Shown in pieces: positions 15,500-23,411 of a DNA stretch of 58,355 bases. Positions within the stretch are counted from its first letter, which is position 1, and each line of letters begins with the position of its first letter. This DNA is from a virus. The notes beneath the pieces are model-generated. The model saw nothing but the letters and a program-made list of their open reading frames with translations, was not told the DNA's origin and did no database searches. The DNA lies in the IMG/VR virus record IMGVR_UViG_3300036760_000091, positions 1-58,355 of that record; one strand, given 5' to 3'. The position numbers and the translations under genes are program-made.

Positions 15500-15979
15500 A
15501 TGACGCCGTTCCGCGTGCTGCTCGCGCTGGTCCTGCTCGGCCTTCTGGTCGCGCCGGTCCGCGCGCAGCAGCCGGTTACGACCCAGACTCTCACCGTCAC
15601 GGCCACCACGGCCGTAGGGCTGTCCACGACGACGATCAGCCCTGCCGGCGCGCCGGCAGTAGGCAATTGTCAGGGGCAGGTCCAGGGCGGCTCCGTGCTG
15701 GTCTGGGCGACGGGGGCGACTCCGGCGGTCGCCAGCGGGAGCACGCCAGCCTCGGGCTTCTGGCTGAACCCAGGGTCCTTGTTCTGGCTGACGTCGTTCA
15801 TCGCGTCCAAGCAGTTTCTTGCCGTGGCCGTCGGGGCGACCGCCACGATTCAGTTTCAATGCGCGCGCGGCGCGGACATGTCCGGGTCGCTCCCTCCGTT
15901 GGTGGTGAATTACGACCCCGGCACGGTGGGCGTCTCGTCCTGTAACGCGCTGCTCAAAGCATCCGGCTACTGCCGGTAG
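15500..15979 (+). CDS. Sec-exported protein 4 of 4 (159 aa)
   Basis: MTPFRVLLALVLLGLLVAPV then RAQQ is a Sec signal with cleavage after RAQ. The mature domain is beta-rich with Cys near residues 56, 123, 148 and 157, and ends SCNALLKASGYCR, matching the 14498 protein. Its stop lies 10 bases before the next GTG. Confidence 0.7.
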   Translation: MTPFRVLLALVLLGLLVAPVRAQQPVTTQTLTVTATTAVGLSTTTISPAGAPAVGNCQGQVQGGSVLVWATGATPAVASGSTPASGFWLNPGSLFWLTSFIASKQFLAVAVGATATIQFQCARGADMSGSLPPLVVNYDPGTVGVSSCNALLKASGYCR

Positions 15980-15988
15980 GAGATCAAC

Positions 15989-16738
15989 GTGGCCGAAGAC
16001 ACCGAAGTCAACCCGCACTATCCGCGCTTCATGTTCCACGCCTCGCTCGATGAGGGGAAGTGGAAGGGCGGGCGTCTGTTCAAGACGGCCGAGGAACTCG
16101 AGGCGGCGATGGCCGAGGACGACCGGTGGGTCGACACGCCGGCCAAGTTCGATCCGAACTACACGGCCCCGGCGCGCAAGCTCGCGCCCGGTGAAGAACT
16201 GGCCGAGGGCGAGGTCGAAGCGGCTCCGGAAGGCGAGCAGTATCCGCGCTGGATCTTCCCGAGCGAGAAGGACATCGACGGCAAGCCGTTGCCGCCGGTC
16301 TTGGTGCAGACCGCCGAGGAACACGCGGCGTGCGATCCTGAGCTGTGGCACGAGTCGCCGGACCCGAAGACGTGGGGCAAGATCAAGCGGCCCGTGGCGG
16401 CGCGGCAGATGGAAGAGAGCGAAAAGCCGGCCCTGCCGGCTGCTGGCTCGTCGCCCGTGCCGGCCGCGCCCACGCCGGTCCCGGTGGACGTCGACGCCGC
16501 CGCGCTCGCCGCTGCCGCCGATGCGCGCGCCGCGCAGGTTGCGGCCGACGCGAAGGACGCCCAGGCCGTGCACGATGCGACCGTGGACGAGATCGCCGTC
16601 AAGATCGACAAATGCAACGACCCGGAGGTCCTGAAGCGGCTCCGGATGCTCGAAGCGGTGAACCCGGACGGGCCGAGGGTCGGCATCCTGAAGCCGATCA
16701 AGGCCAAACTCGATCAACTCGCTGCCGACAAGGCGTAG
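15989..16738 (+). CDS. Hypothetical protein with duplicated YPR-F module (249 aa)
   Basis: GTG start after AGGAG. Two related segments are visible: YPRFMFHASLDEGK... with TAEELEAAMAEDDRWVDTP (residues 10-50) and YPRWIFPSEKD... with TAEEHAACDPELWHESP (about 85-128). A disordered Ala/Pro linker and an acidic helical C-terminus follow. It lies between the exported cluster and the head-completion genes, so a structural role is likely. Confidence 0.6.
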   Translation: MAEDTEVNPHYPRFMFHASLDEGKWKGGRLFKTAEELEAAMAEDDRWVDTPAKFDPNYTAPARKLAPGEELAEGEVEAAPEGEQYPRWIFPSEKDIDGKPLPPVLVQTAEEHAACDPELWHESPDPKTWGKIKRPVAARQMEESEKPALPAAGSSPVPAAPTPVPVDVDAAALAAAADARAAQVAADAKDAQAVHDATVDEIAVKIDKCNDPEVLKRLRMLEAVNPDGPRVGILKPIKAKLDQLAADKA

Positions 16739-16750
16739 AAGGGATGAGGC

Positions 16751-17488
16751 GTGGCCTATACTGCGCTCAATCTCTGCAACGCGGCCGCGCGTGAGATCGG
16801 CTACATCGACAATAGCGACTCGCTCGAGGGCGAAGATTCCAGCACCGCCCTCGAGATCTTGCAGGCGATGGTTGACCTCGACCAGGGCAACCGTCGCCTG
16901 ATCTACACCGTCCAGACCATCACTCGAGTACTCGCCGCCAACGTCCAGAGCTACACCGTCGGTGCAGCCGGCGGGGACGTCGTCGGCGCGCGGCCGTTGT
17001 GGGTCGTGCGCCCGATGATCACGCCGGCCGGCGAGACGCAGGAAATCCCGCTCACGCCTTACCTCTCGGTCGAGGAATGGCTCGGAGAGCAGCTGAAGAC
17101 GCTGACCGACGTGTATCCACGCCGGGTGCTCTACCAGCCGACGACGCCGATCCTCGGGACGTTCACGTTCTGGCCGATCCAGACGTCCTCCCCGACGTTC
17201 AAGTACGGCTTGCCGCTGCCGCTGACAACCCCTGTGGCGCTGACAACGGACCTGGCCTTCCCGCCCGGCGGCTACCAGGAACTCTGGCGGCTCCAGCTGT
17301 CGCGGCGTCTCTGCCGGCCCTTCAAGAAGCCGATCCCGCCTGAGCTGGAACAGGACATCGAATATGCGTTCGGCATCGTCGCGCGGAACAACGAGAGTCC
17401 GCTTCCGATGGCGAAGACGGATGCGGCCCTGCTCGGTTCCGGGGGACGTGGAGGGTTCGACATCATCTCGAACTCGTACAGGTCCTAA
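16751..17488 (+). CDS. Head-completion / tail accessory protein (P22 gp4-like)
   Basis: GTG start. N-terminal AYTALNLCNAAAREIGYID then STALEILQAMVDLD is the helical start of the phage head-closure/gp4-like family that docks under the portal. FTFWPIQTSSPTFKYGLPLPL and LAFPPGGYQELWRLQLS are typical of this family. 245 aa; followed directly by the gp10-like gene, as in P22-type phages. Confidence 0.75.
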   Translation: MAYTALNLCNAAAREIGYIDNSDSLEGEDSSTALEILQAMVDLDQGNRRLIYTVQTITRVLAANVQSYTVGAAGGDVVGARPLWVVRPMITPAGETQEIPLTPYLSVEEWLGEQLKTLTDVYPRRVLYQPTTPILGTFTFWPIQTSSPTFKYGLPLPLTTPVALTTDLAFPPGGYQELWRLQLSRRLCRPFKKPIPPELEQDIEYAFGIVARNNESPLPMAKTDAALLGSGGRGGFDIISNSYRS

Positions 17489-17490
17489 CT

Positions 17491-18942
17491 ATGCCACGCA
17501 TGAAGTACCCATCGTTTTGTGGGCCTTCCTACGTTGCTCAGTCAAGCATCACTGACTGCGAACAGTGCTTCAACCTGTTTCCAGAGAGCAACAAGGCTCC
17601 GAGCGCGAAGTCGCAGTACTCGCTGCTGCCGACGCCTGGCCTGAGCCTGCTGGCGACGGCGGACCAGGTGGGCGGACGCGCAATCTTCTGTGAAGGTGGG
17701 CGGGCGTTCTGCGTCATCGGGTCCACCTTTTACGAGATCAACAGCGACTTCACGTTGACGTCGCGTGCGACTGGGCTGAAGACAAACGCCAACCCCGCGA
17801 CGATCTGCGCGAACGACGATCTGAACGGCGAGGTCTTCGTCACGAGCGGCGGCAACGGCTACATCTTCGACCTGCCCACGAACACATGGACAGTCATCGC
17901 CAACCTGGTCGGCAAAGCCGACATGGGCGCGCACAGCGAAGGCTTCTTCCTCGCGCTTCAGTTCTCGACGTCGACGGTGTTTCAATCGAAGGTCGATGAC
18001 GGGCTGACGTGGGACCCGAACGACTTCTTCCAGCGATCGGCGTTCCCGGACCCGTGGAAGTCGCTGACGGTGACGCCGTCAGGACAGGTGCTCCTGCTCG
18101 GCACCGCCACGGGCGAACTCTGGGGCGATGTCGGCACGTCCCCGATCGCCTTCGCGCCGATCGGCGGGGCGAAGTTCAAGCAGGGGATCGTCTCGCCCTT
18201 CTCCGCGCGCGCGCTCGGGTCTTCGATGATCTGGGTGGCGCAGAACTCCGATGGCAACCGGACGATCCAGCAGCTGTCTGGCTACAACGCCTTCCAGGTC
18301 AGCACGCCGCCGATCGACTACGCGCTCCAGCAGTACGACGATATCTCCGACGCGGTGCCCACAAACTACGACCTCGAAGGGCACATGCACTACTCGTTGA
18401 ATTTCCCGAATGCGAATGCCAATTGGACCTTCGACCAGACGGAAGGCTTCTTCCATCGGCGCGGCACCTGGAACACCGGAACGGCCCAGTGGGATGCGTG
18501 GCGCGCGGGGCCTCATGCCGTCGTCTACGGGAAGCATGTCGTGCTCGATCGGCTGTCCGGCGCGGTCTATCAGCTCGGGACGCAGTTCGGCTACGACGCG
18601 GACAGCGGCCCGTTGCGCCGGATGCGGATTCCGCCGGCCATGAACGAGCGGCACCAGACGATGTACTACTCGGATCTCGAGGTGTACATGGAGGTCGGCC
18701 TCGCCAACTACAACGGCGCGGGCAGCAACCCCTTCCTGTATCTCGAGTCGAGCAAGGACGGCGGCAAGACCTTCGGCCATCGCCGCGCGCGCAGCTGCGG
18801 GGTCGCCGGCCGCTACCAGACGCGCGTGCGATGGGGCACGATGCACGCCGCGCGTGACCACGCGGACCGGCTGACCTACGACGCCCCGGTGCCGCTCCGG
18901 ATTACTGACGCGTACATCACCGTCGATGCCGGCACATCGTAA
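17491..18942 (+). CDS. Packaged-DNA stabilisation / tail hub protein (P22 gp10-like)
   Basis: 483 aa, ATG two bases after the preceding stop. Starts YPSFCGPSYVAQSSITDCEQCFNLFPE and LLPTPGLSLL, the characteristic opening of gp10-like proteins that plug the portal and form the short-tail hub. The body is beta-propeller-like repeats (GNGYIFDL, GTATGELWG, GEL). C-terminal region ends in a beta domain. Confidence 0.8.
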   Translation: MPRMKYPSFCGPSYVAQSSITDCEQCFNLFPESNKAPSAKSQYSLLPTPGLSLLATADQVGGRAIFCEGGRAFCVIGSTFYEINSDFTLTSRATGLKTNANPATICANDDLNGEVFVTSGGNGYIFDLPTNTWTVIANLVGKADMGAHSEGFFLALQFSTSTVFQSKVDDGLTWDPNDFFQRSAFPDPWKSLTVTPSGQVLLLGTATGELWGDVGTSPIAFAPIGGAKFKQGIVSPFSARALGSSMIWVAQNSDGNRTIQQLSGYNAFQVSTPPIDYALQQYDDISDAVPTNYDLEGHMHYSLNFPNANANWTFDQTEGFFHRRGTWNTGTAQWDAWRAGPHAVVYGKHVVLDRLSGAVYQLGTQFGYDADSGPLRRMRIPPAMNERHQTMYYSDLEVYMEVGLANYNGAGSNPFLYLESSKDGGKTFGHRRARSCGVAGRYQTRVRWGTMHAARDHADRLTYDAPVPLRITDAYITVDAGTS

Positions 18943-19469
18943 TGGCGGTCGCGCAGGTCGAAGACGCCCCGCTCGAGGAGCCGATCGTCCTGTTGTCGGA
19001 CGCCGCCAAGAAACGGCTCCAGGTCAACGAGGATCGCGGCGACCTCCGCATCAATCCGCGCTGGTACGACTGGATCTGGCAGTCGCTGCTGAAGCGGCTG
19101 AACTCCGCCCCGTCCCAGTTCGGCACCGTCGTCTCGAAACAGGGGCTAACCGCCGCGCAGGCCGTGACGGCGATCGTCCTGCCGGCGCTGGCGCAAGGGC
19201 GCTACCGGGCGACGGTGCATGTGAAGGTCCGGACCGCCGCCGGCACGAACAGTCAGATCCTCGTCACGATCGGCTACACAAACAACGGGGTGGCGTGCTC
19301 GCAGTCCACGACCAATCTGACGACGAATACGACGTCCTCGGTGGAGGGCAAAGTGATGCCGATCGTCTGTGATCAGGCGTCTCCGATTACCTGGTCGACC
19401 ACCTACGTCTCGGCCGGCGTGCCCGCGATGGCGTACGACGTCGACATCAGCCTTGAGGCGCAGAACTGA
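18942..19469 (+). CDS. Hypothetical virion protein (175 aa)
   Basis: ATG overlaps the previous stop. N-terminal part is charged and helical (NPRWYDWIWQSLLKRL); the C-terminal 100 residues are Thr/Ala-rich beta strands (VTIGYTNNGVACSQ). Position after the gp10-like gene is that of a needle or tail-tip gene in P22, but no similarity to needle proteins is visible. Confidence 0.6.
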   Translation: MAVAQVEDAPLEEPIVLLSDAAKKRLQVNEDRGDLRINPRWYDWIWQSLLKRLNSAPSQFGTVVSKQGLTAAQAVTAIVLPALAQGRYRATVHVKVRTAAGTNSQILVTIGYTNNGVACSQSTTNLTTNTTSSVEGKVMPIVCDQASPITWSTTYVSAGVPAMAYDVDISLEAQN

Positions 19470-19927
19470 TGATCCGCCAAGCCACGATCGCGGACCTTGA
19501 CGCTGTCGTTACAATGGGGCGTCACTTTCGGTCTTCCCTGAACTACACGAACGTCATTGCGGAGAACGTCCCGCAGATGTACGCGACGGCCACGGCGCTG
19601 ATCGAGCGCCCCGACCAGATCCTCCTGGTTGCGGAGTCGGACGCGGCGCTGGTCGGGATGCTCGGCGGACTGCTCTTCGACCACTTCATCTCCGGCGAGC
19701 GCACCGCCGCCGAGATGTTCTGGTGGGTCGAACCGAGACACCGGTTCGGGGTGCATGGCATCAAGCTTTTGAAGATCTTCGAGCGGTGGGCGGGTCGGCA
19801 CGGCGCGTCGATGGTGCAGATGATCGCGCCGTCGATCGAGGTCGGGGCCATCTACGAACGCCTCGGCTACGCGGCCGTCGAAGTGGGTTGGCAGAAGCGG
19901 TTGCAACCAATGCGGAAGGTGGCGTGA
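19469..19927 (+). CDS. GNAT-family acetyltransferase (152 aa)
   Basis: MIRQATIADLDAVV is the classic first strand-helix of GNAT acyltransferases; WVEPRHRFGVHGIKLLKIFERWA supplies the acetyl-CoA-binding loop region and IYERLGY the C-terminal strand. Substrate unknown. Related genes occur in phage virion clusters. ATG and stop overlap both neighbours. Confidence 0.75.
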   Translation: MIRQATIADLDAVVTMGRHFRSSLNYTNVIAENVPQMYATATALIERPDQILLVAESDAALVGMLGGLLFDHFISGERTAAEMFWWVEPRHRFGVHGIKLLKIFERWAGRHGASMVQMIAPSIEVGAIYERLGYAAVEVGWQKRLQPMRKVA

Positions 19928-20598
19928 TGGATTCCCTTCAGGAACGGATCGACGGATGCCGGCAGATGGCGGCGCAGGGTGCGCCTCGGCTCGAGTCGCT
20001 CGCGGCTGAAGACCCCAGGCTGTCGGCCGTCCACGTCTTTGACGACGTCCTGCCGGACCCCCTCAAGTACCGCGCGCGCGCGCTGGCGCTGCCGTTCAGC
20101 AGCGTGCCGGTGGCCGAGGGCGTCATCTTCCACGGGATCGCGCCCTGCGCTGATCCGACGCTGCCAGAGGCCCTCCGGCGACTCTTCCCAGGCGTCGACA
20201 CCGGCCTGACGTTCTTCAGGCAGAGTCCCGCCGGCCAGCAGGAGCCGAACTACATCCACACCGACCGGGACATGGGCGACTGGACGGCCATCCTGTACTT
20301 GAACCCGGAGCCTGCCGAGGGCGACGGGACGACGTTCTGGGAGAGCCGATCGACGGGCGCGCGGGCGAGTCAGGCGAAGACGGAAGCTGACTTCCATGCC
20401 GAGTGGCCGACGTGGCGCGATCTGTCGGCCTGGCGGCGCTGGCGCACGGTGGACGCGAAGTTCAACCGCCTGCTTGTCTTCTCCGCGCCGATGTTTCACT
20501 CGCGGGCGATTCACGAGAACTACGGAACAGCCGGCGTTGACGCGCGGCTGATTCAGCTGGTCTTCGGCCGAGGGCTACTCACGGAGCCGACACGATGA
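19927..20598 (+). CDS. 2-oxoglutarate/Fe(II)-type oxygenase (224 aa)
   Basis: YIHTDRDMGDWTAILYLN supplies the H-x-D iron ligands and FSAPMFHSRAIHENYG the distal His, followed by the Arg (ARLIQLVF) expected to bind 2-oxoglutarate. The GDGTTFW turn between them is typical of the double-stranded beta-helix. It probably hydroxylates a protein, peptide or nucleotide; the substrate cannot be told. ATG overlaps the GNAT stop, so the two enzymes are coupled. Confidence 0.75.
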   Translation: MDSLQERIDGCRQMAAQGAPRLESLAAEDPRLSAVHVFDDVLPDPLKYRARALALPFSSVPVAEGVIFHGIAPCADPTLPEALRRLFPGVDTGLTFFRQSPAGQQEPNYIHTDRDMGDWTAILYLNPEPAEGDGTTFWESRSTGARASQAKTEADFHAEWPTWRDLSAWRRWRTVDAKFNRLLVFSAPMFHSRAIHENYGTAGVDARLIQLVFGRGLLTEPTR

Positions 20599-21092
20599 CT
20601 GGCATCTACGCGATCACGAACCGGACTACCGGCCGACACTACATCGGCAGCTCGAACGATGTTGAGCACCGCTTTCGTCAGCACCTGCAGGACCTGCGCG
20701 CTGGTAATCATGGAAACGTCAGGCTCCAGAGTTCATGGAACATGCACGGCGAGGTCGCCTTCGACTTCGAGGTAATCGAAGAGGTCAACGCCGAGAATCT
20801 TCTCCGCAGAGAGCAGATGTATCTCGACGCCTTTTTCGATGACCTCTACAACCTGTCGAAGATGGCTCACTGTCCAAACGCCCCAGGCGTTGCTTTCAGT
20901 GAACGCCATCGCGCTGCGTTGAAGCGTTCAAACAGGAATAGCGGCCGACGTCTCAGCGAGTCAACACGCGCGAAGATGAGCGCGTCTCGGATGGGCCGCG
21001 CGCCAACAGTCGGAATGACAGGAAAACGCCACACAGCTGAAGCTCGTGCCCGGATGCGAGCGAATCGGCATGGAGTCGCCCGATGTGTATAG
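20595..21092 (+). CDS. GIY-YIG homing-type endonuclease 1 (165 aa)
   Basis: GIYAITN followed by HYIGSS is the GIY-YIG core, with the catalytic Arg in HRFRQHL and the Glu in RREQMYLD. The C-terminal region has NUMOD3-type motifs (SERHRAALKRSN, TRAKMSASRMG) that bind DNA. It is a close paralogue of the 22782 gene. ATG overlaps the previous stop and the end overlaps the next start, so it is slotted between virion genes without disrupting them. Confidence 0.88.
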   Translation: MTGIYAITNRTTGRHYIGSSNDVEHRFRQHLQDLRAGNHGNVRLQSSWNMHGEVAFDFEVIEEVNAENLLRREQMYLDAFFDDLYNLSKMAHCPNAPGVAFSERHRAALKRSNRNSGRRLSESTRAKMSASRMGRAPTVGMTGKRHTAEARARMRANRHGVARCV

Positions 21093-21763
21093 GCACAAGC
21101 GCCGCCGTCGGCACCGCGATCGCTGGTATCGCTGGAGCCACTGGCGTCATCGTCGCCGGCAAGATGGGTGCGGACGCCGCCCACGAGGGCGCGAGCGCGA
21201 CGTCCGACGCCGCCGCGCGTGCCGAGAAGGTCGCGGAGGCGCAACTCTCAGAGAACAAGCGCCAGTTCGACCTCACGCAGAAAAACAACTGGGCGCAGTA
21301 CCTCGCGCACGAGCAGCGGATGGCCCCGTATCGTGGCCTCGGCGTCAGCGCGACGAACACGCTGTCGGACATGCTCCACATCCCGATGGCGAACATCGCG
21401 CCACCGCCGAATCCGGATTGGGGCACGGCTCCGACGGCGACGACCCAGACCGGGCAAGCGCCGGCCCCGGACGTGCCGCAGGCGACCACGGCTGGAGCGC
21501 CACCGCCCTTCGCCGCGCCTGGAGGCGGGCAGGTCTACACGTCGATGCCGACGTTGAACTCGATGCTGGTCGCGCCGTTGGCGTCGATGGGGCCGAGCGC
21601 AGCCGGCGGCGTGCGTCAGCCGGCGCAGATGACGAGCGGCGCGCCGCCGATGGTGATGATGCGCGCGCCGAACGGACGGACGCAGCAGGTGCCGGCCAAC
21701 CAGGTCGCGCACTACCAGTCCAAAGGCGCGACTATCGTGGCCGCGTCAGGGCAGGTGACATAG
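21083..21763 (+). CDS. Putative internal virion / DNA-ejection protein (226 aa)
   Basis: Hydrophobic Gly/Ala-rich N-terminus (VGTAIAGIAGATGVIVAG) then a long helical segment (SATSDAAARAEKVAEAQL), a disordered Pro-rich middle and a small C-terminal module NGRTQQVPANQVAHYQSKGA. This architecture and place are typical of ejected internal proteins of podoviruses. Specific role unknown. Confidence 0.6.
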   Translation: MCIGTSAAVGTAIAGIAGATGVIVAGKMGADAAHEGASATSDAAARAEKVAEAQLSENKRQFDLTQKNNWAQYLAHEQRMAPYRGLGVSATNTLSDMLHIPMANIAPPPNPDWGTAPTATTQTGQAPAPDVPQATTAGAPPPFAAPGGGQVYTSMPTLNSMLVAPLASMGPSAAGGVRQPAQMTSGAPPMVMMRAPNGRTQQVPANQVAHYQSKGATIVAASGQVT

Positions 21764-22777
21764 ATGGCTGGCAGCATTTACGACTCGTACGGTGAACAGC
21801 AGCAGGACGACTGGTTCGCCAACAACGCGCCGCCGGCTCCACCGCCGGTCGATCCCGCTGGCGCAGGACTGAATTACTCGGTCGAGACGGCCGCGCCCGA
21901 AACGCAGAGCCAAATTGACGGCACAGGCGACCCGACGGGGTCGAACGGGGACCCCTCACAGACCACATCGCCGCCAGCTGGCCCGCAGAATCCAGGCCCG
22001 CAAGGCGTAGGCGACCCAGGTAACAACTACAACGCCGTGGCGGGCTTCTATTCGACCTTCCTCGGGCGCGGTGGCAACGCCAGCGAAATTAACGGCTGGT
22101 TGAATAGCGGCCTGGACCTCGGCACGATTCAGAATCAGATCGCCAACTCGGCGGAAGCGCAAGCGTACGGATCACGAGGAAACAGCGGTGGTCAAGGGAC
22201 CATGCGCGACATCCTCGCGCCGTTCACCGGCAGCTGGACGCCGCAGAACGCGCCCGTCTTTGGGCAGGGCGGCTCTCCGATCGCGCCGTTCAGCTTCAGC
22301 CGGCAACTGCCCGTCTTTCAAAAGTTCGACGCGCCGACGCTCGAGCAGGCGCGGGACGAACCTGGGTTCCAGCTCGCCCTTCAGGAAGGGACCGAGGGGA
22401 TCCAGAACAGCGCGGCGGGCCGTGGCCTCACGCGGAGCGGAGGGACGCTCAAGGACATCCTCAAGTACAACCAGAACTTTGCCAACCAGAACTACCAGAA
22501 CGTCTACAACCGAGGGTTCAACACCTGGCAGGCCAACACGTCCGGGGACCTGAACAACTGGCTGACCGGCGCGAACGCGGACCTGAACAAATACAATACG
22601 AACGTCTCGACGCAGTACCAAATGCCGTTCGATGCCGCGATGCGCTCCACCGGCATGAACAACGACAACAGCTGGAAGAGCTACCTTCAGAACTACGACC
22701 AGTTCAAGTACAACGAACAGTGGCCGTACCAAGTTTTATCTGATCAACAAAAGATTGGAATTTCAGCGAATCAATAG
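21764..22777 (+). CDS. Putative internal virion protein with DUF4214-like segment (337 aa)
   Basis: ATG abuts the previous stop. Disordered acidic N-terminus; residues about 92-130 (FYSTFLGRGGNASEINGWL, then AQAYGS) resemble DUF4214 repeats; the rest is Asn/Gln-rich (NQNFANQNYQNVYNRGF). Ends four bases before the second GIY-YIG gene, so its C-terminus may have been changed by that insertion. Confidence 0.6.
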   Translation: MAGSIYDSYGEQQQDDWFANNAPPAPPPVDPAGAGLNYSVETAAPETQSQIDGTGDPTGSNGDPSQTTSPPAGPQNPGPQGVGDPGNNYNAVAGFYSTFLGRGGNASEINGWLNSGLDLGTIQNQIANSAEAQAYGSRGNSGGQGTMRDILAPFTGSWTPQNAPVFGQGGSPIAPFSFSRQLPVFQKFDAPTLEQARDEPGFQLALQEGTEGIQNSAAGRGLTRSGGTLKDILKYNQNFANQNYQNVYNRGFNTWQANTSGDLNNWLTGANADLNKYNTNVSTQYQMPFDAAMRSTGMNNDNSWKSYLQNYDQFKYNEQWPYQVLSDQQKIGISANQ

Positions 22778-22781
22778 AGCG

Positions 22782-23411
22782 ATGAGTATCAGCGGTATCT
22801 ACGCCATCACGCATCGTGCGACCAACCGACACTACGTCGGCAGTTCTACGCACGTCATGCGACGTTTGATGAATCACCGGACGCTTCTCCGACGCGGGGC
22901 GCATGAGAACCCACGTTTGCAGTTCGCGTGGAACAAACACGGCGAGGTGTCGTTCGATTTCGATCTTCTCGAAGAAGTAGACGAGGTCAACCTGTTGGCG
23001 TCAGAGCAGCGTTACCTAGACGCCTTCTTTGAGCAGCTCTACAACCTTTCGCGGGTCGCTGGCAAACCTCCTAGCCCGAGAGGGGTACCGAAGTCGCCCG
23101 AACATCGAGCAAAGATTGCGGAAGGAAATAGAGGCAAAGTGTTCACGGAAGAACGTCGCGCGAATCTCAGCGCAGCGCAAGCCAGAAGAATGGCCGATCC
23201 CGCCCGGAGGGTCAAGCAAGGTCTAACGCGGAAAGGCGTTCCGCTGTCTCCTGAGCATCGCGCGAAAGTCGCTGGCGTATGGAAGGGTCGGAGGCACACG
23301 CCTGAATCCAGAGCCAAGATCCGAGCGTCCGCCCTCGGCCACGGTTGTTCGGCTGAGACACGGGCCAAGATCGGCGCGGCGACCCGCGCTCGTTCCAAGA
23401 AGGCAGCTTAA
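22782..23411 (+). CDS. GIY-YIG homing-type endonuclease 2 (209 aa)
   Basis: SGIYAITH and HYVGSS form the core; EQRYLDAFFEQLYNLS matches endonuclease 1. The C-terminus carries four NUMOD3-like DNA-binding repeats (SPEHRAKIAEGNRG, SPEHRAKVAGVWKG, TPESRAKIRAS, SAETRAKIGAA). Start at ATG 22782 is chosen because it fits the family; TTG at 22755 is upstream in frame. Confidence 0.88.
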   Translation: MSISGIYAITHRATNRHYVGSSTHVMRRLMNHRTLLRRGAHENPRLQFAWNKHGEVSFDFDLLEEVDEVNLLASEQRYLDAFFEQLYNLSRVAGKPPSPRGVPKSPEHRAKIAEGNRGKVFTEERRANLSAAQARRMADPARRVKQGLTRKGVPLSPEHRAKVAGVWKGRRHTPESRAKIRASALGHGCSAETRAKIGAATRARSKKAA

